From: Trichobilharzia szidati
Taxonomy: Eukaryota; Platyhelminthes; Trematoda; Strigeidida; Schistosomatidae
Length of the DNA stretch: 64,000 nt
NCBI GenBank assembly: GCA_944472155.2
Contig: OX235271.1
Location: 68,740,416-68,804,415 of the forward strand
Direction of reading: 5' to 3'
In this document: piece by piece, positions 9,765 to 18,597 of the stretch
Layout: every line of letters starts with the position of its first letter
Position numbering within the stretch: the stretch's first letter is position 1
Notes under the pieces: model-generated
Told to the model about the DNA's origin: nothing
Database searches by the model: none
What the model saw: the letters and a program-made list of their open reading frames with translations, nothing else
Program-made: the position numbers and the translations under genes

Positions 9765-9961
9765 CTTTGTGCGTCAGTGGCACAGTGATTAGGATTCTCA
9801 CCGACTATTCACATGGTCCGGGGTTCGATCCCCTGCCGAGGCACACCTGATATCCATGGTTGGCCTGCGAAATTTGGGCTACCGATATCCATGCTGAAAA
9901 TTCCATACCTGTTCCCAAAAATACGGTGTGAAATCAAGCTGTAATCAAAAATCAAAAAATC
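9765..9961 (+). mobile_element. SINE-C copy inserted in PLE-2
   Basis: The head cagtggcacagtgattagga and the B box ggggttcgatcccctg are followed by gatatccatggttggcctgc, the CR1-like tail gctgaaaattccatacctgt and tcaagctgtaatcaaaaatc. PLE-2 coding resumes right after it, so the insertion is younger than the PLE-2 copy. Confidence 0.85.
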
Positions 9962-10504
9962 AAGTCTCGCTGGAACAAATGCTTACAATAGTTCCACTGT
10001 CACACATCTCATGAATACGCGTCATGAGCTGGAAATCACGAAATCCTATAAAATTACCAGTGGACAAAATAGTTCGATTCTCCTTAGGTTTACAGAAGCA
10101 ATCACTATCATACGGCTGAAACCAGATTTATGCTTCCAGAAAGAAGCATTTAGAAGTCTTTCCTTGCCCTGGTAACTGGATGTCTTTATTGTGTCTTCCT
10201 CTCGGTTACGTTTTCTTTGGCTTTAACCCTTCGACATGGTGTAACTTTGCTTGTCTCTTGTTTCGATGGTTTGAGTTGGACTCGCTACTCTGTTACTCAA
10301 CCTTTTCGTTACTCATCATCTTATCCATTACTTGTCTTTATCAGGTAACTCCTTTACCATTGTATTCATACAGTTATTTTCGTCTAAACTTGAACTCTTT
10401 GGGTAAAAACTACAGAACTGTAATTTTCTCAGCACTGTTCATTAAGGTTAGTGCCTTCTGTCAGTAGACACCGTGCAACATTTGCAAGTATGTTAAAATT
10501 GTTC
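9961..10504 (+). mobile_element. PLE-2 fragment, 3' part (end of endonuclease and arm)
   Basis: Continues the interrupted element: THLMNTRHELEITKSYKI, ILLRFTEAITIIRLKPDLCF, QKEAFRSLSLPW, then a stop. The roughly 330 bases after it match the untranslated arm of the PLE-2 element at 33690-34020. It ends about where the terminal hammerhead-like core would begin. Confidence 0.8.
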
Positions 10505-10620
10505 TGGACAGAAAGTAGGTTGACGAAACAGCTGTCCCAGGTTTTCCAATGGTTCTCTAACCAATGTCAGCTCATGATGAAATCCTGTAACCAATCAACC
10601 AAATCCATACAAATCAATAT
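10505..10620 (+). mobile_element. SINE-A 3' fragment
   Basis: Begins within the hammerhead-like segment (gacgaaacagctgtccc) and continues through gttttccaatggttctctaa, atgtcagctcatgatgaaat and ccaatcaaccaaatccatac, the usual SINE-A 3' end. Confidence 0.8.
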
Positions 10621-11240
10621 TTGAATAAGAATGATTGTTATTGACAACATTAGTGGTTTTTAAAACGAGAGTAACATCGAATCATTTAGATTAGAATTCC
10701 AAAAGTTATTTGCAATTAGATTGTTAATAGATTAGAGTTCAAAATATATGTGTATGTGGTGATATGTAAAATTGTAACACTAAGGTGAACACCAATATTA
10801 CAAAGTAAATTATTATGAATGACAACGAATGTATAGTCATTCATTGTCATGAGTCATGTTCATATTAACATTCTATTCATATTGATTATGAACTTCAGAT
10901 GGATGGATGATTATGTCAAAGACGGAGGTAGAAAAAAAGATTTTTCGTGGGTTGAATTTTATGTGCGATGTATGTATGTCAATGTGTAAGTTAACTACTA
11001 CTTGTAAATAAGAGAAGAGAAGGTTAGTTAATGCAAGTGTAATGACAAGGGTTAGGGGAATGTATATATACAGGATGGAGAGCCATATCAAAAAAGCCGG
11101 TGTAATATGGTTTGCCGTCGAGTACCACGTAATTTTCAACTTTTAATTTTCACTTCTAAAACCACTTCTGAGTAATTATATCAATTATGTCAACCCCTAT
11201 TACTCAATAATAGACCACTATATATTTTTGTAAGTATAAA
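10620..11240. other. no recognised feature
   Basis: AT-rich. It contains short local repeats of attcattgtcatgagtcatg type near 10830-10860 but no gene or known element. Confidence 0.4.
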
Positions 11241-12000
11241 TACGATTGTACAGCCTCTGAAGATGATTTCGTCGATAAAGAAAATTTTCTTCGCTGAATC
11301 TGTCTTTTATTTTCTTCATGACTCAATGGGTATTTTCGGTAATATGGTATTTATAGATTTGCAAGCTCCACAGCAGTCTAGGGCCGCAACAGTGGTTGGA
11401 CCTGTTTCTTCTGTACACAGAGCATTGGTTTTTTCGGCAAACTGCAATAGCCTCTGCTGTTTGGAGTATTCGTTACCTGGATACTTTTGGCAATTTATTT
11501 GGTACCCGGTAGATGGCCGAAAAAGATCCTTCAATACTAGCTTTGTGGTCGGTTTGGATCAGGTAGTCTAATATCGAACTGTTGATGGTTTTTACTACAC
11601 CTTAATTTAGCCACATTGATAGGTGTTCCCGAGCACGAAGAATCAAATTCCTAGCGCAACTACCGATATAACTCACTCTGCAACAAGCGTAGTCGAATTG
11701 GTAGATACAATTAGAGGCGGCTAGTCCAGACACTTAAACTTTCAATCAAGGAATCATCATCGGTCGTGTAGAAAATAAGGCTTGTAGTTTGCCAGTATTA
11801 AAAATCCTTTGAACTGATTTTCTTAACTTCTTAGTAATTATTTCACTAGGTGAGTCACCCTTGAATTGCAGTCGTATATATAAAAGATTACAGATGGAGA
11901 ATAGTCTTTTTCTGCTTTCTTGGTCATGTGTTTCTTGATGAACTTTTCTGGATAGCTATTCTCTATTAGGGTGTCATATACAGTCTGATAATATTACCAT
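11240..12000 (-). mobile_element. PLE-3 relic with GIY-YIG domain
   Basis: The minus strand carries, in shifting frames, NSYPEKFIKKHMTKKAEKDY and LRLQFKGDSPSEIITKKLRK (end of the RT), then CIYQFDYACC and VSYIGSCARNLILRAREHL (endonuclease; Y-I-G and the conserved R kept), and near the end EAIAV followed by CSVYRRN. The peptide FKGDSPSE is shared with FKGDSEAE of the copy at 22910-23400. Multiple stops make it a relic. Confidence 0.7.
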
Positions 12001-12236
12001 TGTTTTTATTTCTTCACGTCCCCAGTGGAACATAGGGCTTCAAGCTAGAGGCTTGAAGTTTCTGTAGCAGTGGGATCTATTTTTACAGGATGGGGTTGCT
12101 AGCTTCATGCCCAGCCTTTCCTTTTTACCAGCTTTATTACTGGTTTAACGAGGTAAGGGAGTGCGTCAGCCGCGGATCGAACCACAGACCGTGTGCATGG
12201 TCAGCGAGCGTCCTAACCGCTGTGCCACGGACGCAC
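12000..12236 (-). mobile_element. SINE-B copy, complete
   Basis: On the minus strand the tRNA-like head (tggcacagcggttaggacgc, B box ggttcgatccgcgg) is followed by a body with ttacctcgttaaaccagtaa and caaccccatcctgtaaaaat, and the tail gaagccctatgttccactgg. The head is nearly the same as that of SINE-C. The tail resembles the 3' tail of the RTE-like LINE. Confidence 0.85.
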
Positions 12237-12344
12237 TTAAAATATTACCATATGTAGCGTTAATTATTCTTATTCTGAAATCTATTATCACTTTGTGTAT
12301 TTTAAGAGTTAATTTATGAGGATTTGATTTGTTTCCATGTTTTG

Positions 12345-12530
12345 ATCACAAACTGATATCCGTTGCAGAACCGTTGGAAAACCAGAGAGTACTTGACAGC
12401 TATTTCGTCCTAGTTCAGGACTCATTGGCAATACACACCCAGTAGGGTTCGAATCCAGGACCCTCAGGTTACAAGGCAAGTTCGTAGACTATTCAGTCAT
12501 TGGGACATGATTCAATAAGCACGAATTCCA
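12345..12530 (-). mobile_element. SINE-A copy, left arm of inverted pair
   Basis: The minus strand shows the B-box region cctggattcgaaccctactg, the hammerhead-like segment and the 3' part ggttctgcaacggatatcag. The arm is inverted to the next feature. Confidence 0.75.
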
Positions 12531-12535
12531 GCTGT

Positions 12536-12632
12536 CGAATACTCCCAAACTGGTATGAAGCAACTATCGACACCTCTCCCTGGTTTTCAACGGTTCTCTA
12601 ACTGAAATCAATCCGTGATGAAAAGTTGCTTA
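12536..12632 (+). mobile_element. SINE-A 3' fragment, right arm of inverted pair
   Basis: The plus strand reads actcccaaactggtatgaag, ctccctggttttcaacggtt, ctctaactgaaatcaatccg, which is the SINE-A 3' half in the opposite orientation to its neighbour. Confidence 0.75.
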
Positions 12633-12639
12633 TTTTAAC

Positions 12640-13105
12640 TGTCCTTTGATTTTTTTTTATATAAATCGATTTGGCAAGGAAATGCGTGATCAGACTGTTG
12701 GAAATATACTGCGCTAAATGAGTACATCTTTCAGACAACCTCCATCTTATAATAACACTATTCAAATTTATTCAGAGGACTAGTCATTTGAAAATAAGTG
12801 TGCTGGAAAAAGGCTCAGAATCTCAGTATGCCAGTTGATCAGTTGAAATCAGAGAGAGGGGGCATTTCTAAAACAAAATCTTACTATAATCTTATTAATT
12901 AACAAGTCTCTTCAAAGATTGTTAATCATCAATTATGCATTGAAAATAATATTTTTACTGGAATGAAATGAATTAATTCCACATGGTTAATTTCTATCAC
13001 CACTGTCCAGTGTACAGTGCTAGCAAAGCCTACTGGTTAGTGTAAATGACATCCACCTGCTGACATCAGTTGTGTTTACTCTGTTAACTGATGTTTAGGG
13101 CATCA
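12640..13105. other. no recognised feature
   Basis: AT-rich sequence upstream of the truncated CR1-like element. No open frame of note. Confidence 0.45.
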
Positions 13106-14605
13106 AGTAACAAGTGGACCTACTGTTAAGTTTAGACCCATCGCTATTACCTCACCTTTTTTGAAAGTTATGGAAAGACTTATTTTACTTAATCTTGAAC
13201 CCTCTTTATTGCCTTTGAATGACCTCAACCAGTTCGCTTATAAACATAGTAGGTGTACCTTAGATGCCGCTATTGTCATATATCATAATATAGTCTCTAG
13301 TTTAGATAGAGGAACTAAATACTTTCGGTGTGCCTTCCTTGACTACACATCTGCATTTGATTCTGTACCTAGGTCTCTCTTGCTAAGTAAGCTTGCTGCA
13401 ACACAGACTGAGAGCTGGACAAATAAGTGGTTGCATTGCTATTTTTCTGATAGGAAGTAGTACACTGTCTACAATGGAAAGTCCTCCACTACCTCACTTA
13501 CTTTAGCTGGTGTTCCTCAAGGTGCTGTTCTTTCTCCTTTTCTGTTTTCTTTTTTCCTACATGACTTGCCCCATTCTGATGTAGCCACTTTTGTCAAGTA
13601 TGCTGATGACCTCTCTGTTTCCATGCCTGTCAACTCTCAGTCAGATTGTTCCAAATTAAATAACTTTCTGTCGGAAATTAGTCAGTGGTCCTCTTTAAAC
13701 GGTCTTAAGCTAAATCCGTCTAAATGTCAGGTAGTCAGTATCACTTTCAGACGAAAACGTGACCTACAACAACTAGCTAGCTCACATGGCCCCACTATCA
13801 TTGACGGCATAGATTGGACTGAATATTTCTTCCGATCTTTCCTGGTCTTGCTAGTTACTAGAAGGATGTTTCGCTTAACGTTCTACGTTAGGAAGTTAAG
13901 GCAGTCTGGTATGAAGCAGTCTTTGCTTTCTCAGTTTGTCAACTCTTGTATTCTAACCATCCCTCTTTACTGCTCCCCATTAATCTTCCTTGGACTACTT
14001 AAGAAAGACTTTGCTTTGCTGAGAAGGGCACTAAAAGCTGTTAGTAGGGCAAGTGGGATATCGTTAAACCAACTGGTTAATACTATTGTGGATGGACATA
14101 TAATGTCACGTAAAAAACTAGCGAGTACTATATTGTCAGACCCTGAGCATCCTCTCGATACGCAGCTCTCTCCTTGCATTTCATCTGGTAGAACTAGAAG
14201 CAACTATAGGAAGCTATATGCCAGGACTACCAAGTATAAAAACTCCACAATACCTTATTTGGCACAGCTGTTATTTGATGAGAAATCCGTTAGGTATGAC
14301 ACGATCAACTTACTACGGCACTCTAACAAATAGTTCCCATTAGTTTTTGTTTTCCTTTCTTCATTACTATTATATTTTTGTTCACATCTTCTATTACACA
14401 CTAATTTTATATTTCATATCCTGTGGTGAATTGTTTAAATATGTAAACACAACGCTGCTCTTTTTATTTATTTGGTTGTTGCTTCTTGATATTAAAATCT
14501 TATAAAATTTATGAGGTAATTAGATGCAATATTGTAATGCACGCTGAAAATTCCATACCTGTATCACAAATACTGTTTGGAATGAAGCTATTATTATTAT
14601 TATCA
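13105..14605 (+). mobile_element. CR1-like LINE, best copy (RT to 3' end)
   Basis: A 5'-truncated non-LTR retrotransposon starting inside the reverse transcriptase and running to its 3' tail. The last 65 bases (gctgaaaattccatacctgt, then tactgtttggaatgaagc and an ATT run) form the family 3' end, which SINE-C resembles. No target-site duplication was found by eye. Confidence 0.85.
13110..14333 (+). pseudogene. CR1-like reverse transcriptase relic
   Basis: One frame reads almost uninterrupted for about 400 residues. It starts in the fingers (VKFRPIAITSPFLKVMERLI), continues through motif A (AFLDYTSAFDSVP, 13332-13370), an in-frame TAG at 13458-13460, motif B (GVPQGAVLSP, about 13508-13537), motif C (YADD at 13599-13610) and the thumb with LKLNPSKCQVVSI. 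Around residue 240 the expected KYLG/LSW region is shortened to WTEYFFRSFLVLL, a probable deletion with local frameshift. It then resumes with RRMFRLTFYVRKLRQSG and ends with SSGRTRSNYRKLYARTTKYK. The enzyme would copy its own RNA into DNA. The stop and deletion say it is dead, though all catalytic aspartates remain. The endonuclease domain is absent. Confidence 0.85.
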
Positions 14606-15050
14606 TGTATATTTTCTGATCTGAATTGTTCCATTTTCTAATGGAAATTTTTGGTGAAATTTCACCTTGAACTGTTTAAAGTGAAGTTTTACACACGTTT
14701 TCAAAAACAAATAGGAAAAAGATCAAAGGTTGTACGTGAAAATCAATCAAAATATTCTTATGGAAAATTATAATTCACAGCACTATGAGAAAGATATAAA
14801 AAAAATGGAGTTAATAATGTAGTGTTTAAAACAAAACTAACAAGTGTTTATAATGAACAATAGTCGATTGAAGAATCTCTGTGTTTATGATACAGTACAA
14901 AGGCGAAAATTAGATAGTAAAGAATGCTATGTATGACCAGACTAGAATATCTGTAATTATCATGAAATAATGATAAGTGAGAGAGTATAAAGTTCAACAA
15001 TCGAAGGTTTTCTAGTTTCTAGGCTGACTACTACACGTATTGCTGAATAC
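14605..15050. other. no recognised feature
   Basis: AT-rich spacer between the CR1-like tail and a SINE-A copy. No gene seen. Confidence 0.5.
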
Positions 15051-15412
15051 TGTTTATTTTCAAGTATTGGTTTTGTAGGGATTTTGTTTAGTCGCTTGGA
15101 GGATTTCATCATGAGCTGACATCAGTTAGAGAACCACTAAATAACCTGGGGGTACTGGACAGCTGTTTCATCCTAGTTTGGGACTCTTCATCAGTAGACA
15201 CCCACCACCAGCGTTTGAACCCACAACCTTCTGGTTACAAGGCTAGCGAGCTCGTAGACCATTCAGCAGCCACAGGGACCCAATCCAATGACCAGCCCAT
15301 GAATTCTAACTTCTGCCAATTCCTGACATGGCGCGACCATTTCGCAATGTCTTCTTGGATGAGTTACTGCCTCATCTTCAACCTGCTGTACCCTACTGGT
15401 CTTTGTTTATTT
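15050..15412 (-). mobile_element. SINE-A copy with hammerhead-like core
   Basis: Read on the minus strand: a 5' extension (accagtagggtacagcaggt, gatgaggcagtaactcatcc), a tRNA-like part with B box gggttcaaacgctggtggtg, a hammerhead-like segment, gttctctaactgatgtcagc, and the 3' end ccctacaaaaccaatacttg. It is one of the best preserved copies. Confidence 0.85.
15165..15194 (-). ncRNA. hammerhead-like core in SINE-A
   Basis: On the minus strand CTGATGA (15194-15188) is followed by AGA, then GTCC-CAAACTA-GGAT as a possible stem-loop, and GAAAC (15169-15165). Compared with the SINE-D hammerhead the only core-level difference is the three inserted bases after CTGATGA. Whether it cleaves is unknown. 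Confidence 0.5.
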
Positions 15413-15524
15413 GTTTGACTGTGGATAACAAGAAAATCTAGGAATAGCCTTCTGTTCTATATTTGGAGCTTGTCAGTTAAATGCACCTGCTTTCAGTGTT
15501 CTAATTGAAGCCTGGATCTAGCAT

Positions 15525-15725
15525 CTGCCATGGGTCGGTGGCACAGTCTTCAGGATACTCGCCGACTATGCACATGATCCGGGGTTCGATCCCTGGCCGA
15601 CGCACACCTGATATCAATGGTCGCCCTGCAAAATTTGGGCTACCGATATCAGACGCTGAAAATCCCATACTTGTACCAAAATTAAGCTGTGGAATCAAGC
15701 TGTAATCAAAAATTAAAAAAAAATA
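15525..15725 (+). mobile_element. SINE-C copy, complete
   Basis: Head gtcggtggcacagtcttcag, B box ggggttcgatccctggccga, body with gatatcaatggtcgccctgc, tail gctgaaaatcccatacttgt and tcaagctgtaatcaaaaatt plus an A-rich end. The head's outer bases (ggtcgg with ccgac) can still pair like a tRNA acceptor stem. Confidence 0.85.
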
Positions 15726-16182
15726 AAATCAAATATCAAATGATTATGAGGCATAAATCGTTCTCGAAACATCATCCATTTATTGATAGTGTCTCACATG
15801 AAGTCTGTTAAATCAATTAAACTTATCTAATATGGAATTATACTCGGCCATGGTGTCTAAATTCTATCCTTACATCACTGAATACTACGTTAAACACAGA
15901 GAAAGCAGATAAATTTCAGCATTTTGTTTCATTGTTGTTCGTTGATGTGTGCATGAGCGATATGAAAACTATAGATGAACAAACAGTAGAACATTTATGG
16001 ACTTCCTAGAGCAAGCTGTTTTCACAGTAATACATTTCAAAGTCCAAAAAGCACATTCACACTTGCATTATAGTCACGTAGTCAATACTTTACATCGTAT
16101 CAACGCATACAAGATACTTAAAATTTTTAAACTAACATAAGTAATTAATTCCAATCCAAGCCTAATCATAAACTATATTTAA
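15725..16182. other. no recognised feature
   Basis: AT-rich. No gene, tRNA-like head or known repeat seen. Confidence 0.45.
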
Positions 16183-16275
16183 AGGGCCATTGAAAACCTG
16201 GTAGTACTGGACAGTTGTTTTATCCCTGTATGGAACTCTTAATCAGAACTCACCCACGACTCCCAGACGGTATCG
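16182..16275 (-). mobile_element. SINE-A 3' fragment, left arm of inverted pair
   Basis: Contains the reverse of the SINE-A 3' half (accaggttttcaatggccct) and a decayed hammerhead-like block. It faces the plus-strand copy that follows. Confidence 0.6.
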
Positions 16276-16334
16276 AACTGAAGTCAGTTAATGGTCAAAT
16301 CTAAAATCAACCAAATTCCTACACAATGAAACTT

Positions 16335-16715
16335 GAAAGTTAACCTGGCATTCGCTAGTGACTGACTACACGATAAAGTAGCCTAAAGCTTTAATGGAGA
16401 GACGTAGCAAGCTAGGTGCACCAATTTGGTTATGAGGATAGATACCGGTCGACGATGTTGGCTAGTTATGGCTCTATGTATTTCGCGAACTGGCAGAGGT
16501 TAAAAATGATGAACTATTGAATTACGTCCCTTTGGTTGAATGGTCAAAGTCCTCGCCTTGTAACCCGAAGGTTCTGGGTGCAAACCTTGGTTAGGTGGTG
16601 GGTGAGCACTGTTAAAGAGTCCCATAATAGGATGAAACAGGTGCCAATTACTCCCTGGCTTTTAGATTTCTTTAACTGATATCAATTTATGATCAGAATT
16701 CAAGCCACAGTCAAT
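16335..16715 (+). mobile_element. SINE-A copy, right arm, with 5' extension
   Basis: The plus strand has the 5' extension (gcgaactggcagaggtt near 16487), the tRNA-like part (cctttggttgaatggtcaaa, cttgtaacccgaaggttctg), a decayed core (gttaaagagtcccataatag, gatgaaac) and the 3' part aactgatatcaatttatgat. Confidence 0.7.
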
Positions 16716-16719
16716 AAAA

Positions 16720-17140
16720 GTTATTACTATTATCGAATGGATTCACCAATGTCAACCATTTCCTGTTTCGCATACCTGGTTGATATTGAAACTAACTTCT
16801 CTGACTTGGACTGAATGTAAACCCTTTTATGAAGGGCCGGCATGGAAATCATATGCAATGACTAGCAGCTGCAAGAAGAACTTTGTAAACGAGATATGAA
16901 CACCATAAGAGCAATTGTCATGCAATCGAGCAAGAAATTTATCGTCGAAGGCCGATAAGTGTCAGCATTAAGAATTGTGTAGAAAGAAGCAAAACACAAC
17001 AGTAATCTTCTTCTAACCAGCCTGACAATTAATTCCTCTTAAAACATATTCTGTAAAACAAGAACAATAAACATTGTGGGGTGGTTATTTGGATCACTGG
17101 ATTTTGGGGTAGTTTGGATTAATTTAATTTCAATGCTTAG
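16720..17140. other. no recognised feature
   Basis: No open frame or family match found between two SINE-A regions. Confidence 0.4.
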
Positions 17141-17345
17141 TTCTTCGTCATGAACCAACATGAATTAGAGGGATCAGTGAAATCCGAGAATCACTGGAAG
17201 GCCGCTTAGTCGTATTTTTGTGGCTCTTCGTAAGTGCACACCCACCTTTCCACCAGGTATGTAACCTAGGACCTTCAGGCTACAAGGTGAGCTCGTTGCC
17301 CGTTCGGCCAGTTGAGCCGGAATCCAGTGAGCTGTTCTAATTTTA
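17140..17345 (-). mobile_element. SINE-A copy, left arm of inverted pair
   Basis: The minus strand shows ggctcaactggccgaacggg (A-box region), ttgtagcctgaaggtcctag and a decayed core. It is followed closely by a plus-strand copy. Confidence 0.65.
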
Positions 17346-17384
17346 ACTTTTTCAACTTCCATAGTTTAATCTGATAATCTGAAT

Positions 17385-17715
17385 ATCAATCGCTATCTGA
17401 ATGGATGTCATGGAGTTGTGTTGGGAAGTCGTGATCAGTGGGGTCGACCTGTTCAATTGAAGTGGATGCTCATTCAAGGTATTGGTGAGGGTAGCACTGT
17501 ATCATGACCTGGCAGAGGTAGTTTCACGGACTACTGAACCTCGACCCAAGTGGCTGAGTGGTGACCAAGTTTGGTCTCTTAATCTGAAGGTCCCAGCTTC
17601 GACCCTTGGTAGAGGGATGCATGCGTACTGTTAAAGAATCTCAAACAAGGATGAAAAGGATATCAAGTACTCCCTGGTCTTCAGCAGTTCTCTTACTAAA
17701 GTCAGTCAATCAAAT
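17385..17715 (+). mobile_element. SINE-A copy, right arm with 5' extension
   Basis: Contains the extension (gaagtcgtgatcagtggggt, atgacctggcagaggtagtt), the tRNA-like part (cccaagtggctgagtggtga, ttaatctgaaggtcccagct) and a decayed core (ctgttaaagaatctcaaaca). The A- and B-box regions are still legible. Confidence 0.65.
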
Positions 17716-17879
17716 TCGTCCAAATTAGACCTTCAAAATTCCACTTCGGTCTTTTGAAGTTAGATTCTGTTGGACGATGATACTATCTAAGATAGTTTTG
17801 GATCAGTAGACCGTTATTGATGTAGTAGTGATGATGAGTGAAGATGAAATAAAACTAAGGGTCACTTAGGGATTCGAAC

Positions 17880-18318
17880 GTTTTTCATCTCCTCTTCACA
17901 CGACCTCCTCCAAGTCACCCTTGCAATGACGACCAACTCGCCACTTCCCTTTCGAGTTCCACTCGAGCGATGGCTTGTCTAGTGATGTCACTTGATGCAT
18001 TGTTTCCTCAGAGTATGACCAGCCAATCCATCTCCATTTCTTCCTGCCTATTTGTTTCACAATCGGTTCCTGCTGGGTTGGTTCGCTCATTGCCAGAGAT
18101 CCATGTTGCTGATCTTTTCTGGCCGGCCATCTGACCTTGAGTATTGAGCGAAGACAACTGTTAATGAAGGTTTGTAGTTTGTTTGAGATGCTCTTTATGA
18201 CGCGCAGTGCAAGTCTCTGATCCGTATATTAAGTAACACTGACTTCACATTGGAGTTGAAAATCCGGATGTTATTTTTGATTCTGAGTGCTGTTGACCTC
18301 CACACAGACTTGTGAGTA
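17880..18318 (-). mobile_element. RTE-like LINE, 3' coding fragment
   Basis: Minus-strand peptides QQEPIVKQIGRKKWRWIGWS and DKPSLEWNSKGKWRVGRHCK are the family C-terminus. Upstream, frames read SVLLNIRIRDLHCAS, a decayed version of the usual VLLYGSETW block. The extreme 3' tail is absent. Confidence 0.8.
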
Positions 18319-18597
18319 GTGAATTAGATCGTTCGAATTCTCTGATATTTGTTGTCCTATTGTATATAATAATTTCTTATTATCCTGCTGTAATTGACTC
18401 TGTCAATAATTTAACCAATAACTCTCAGAAAAGTTTACTTCCACTGATTTAGATAACTTCTAACATGATCAAGTGATTGTATCAACCAAATCCTACTGCA
18501 TAACAATCTTCATTTTTGATTAATTACTCCAGACTCTCATTCATTCTTTTGGTGAAATTGGAACTGGTTCGATTTAATTTCGCTATCACTGTGCTAT

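Noticed and set aside
11316..11571. Overlapping open frames of 72 and 102 codons on the two strands
   Set aside because: The minus-strand one is part of a decayed PLE-3 read in mixed frames and the plus-strand one is its shadow.
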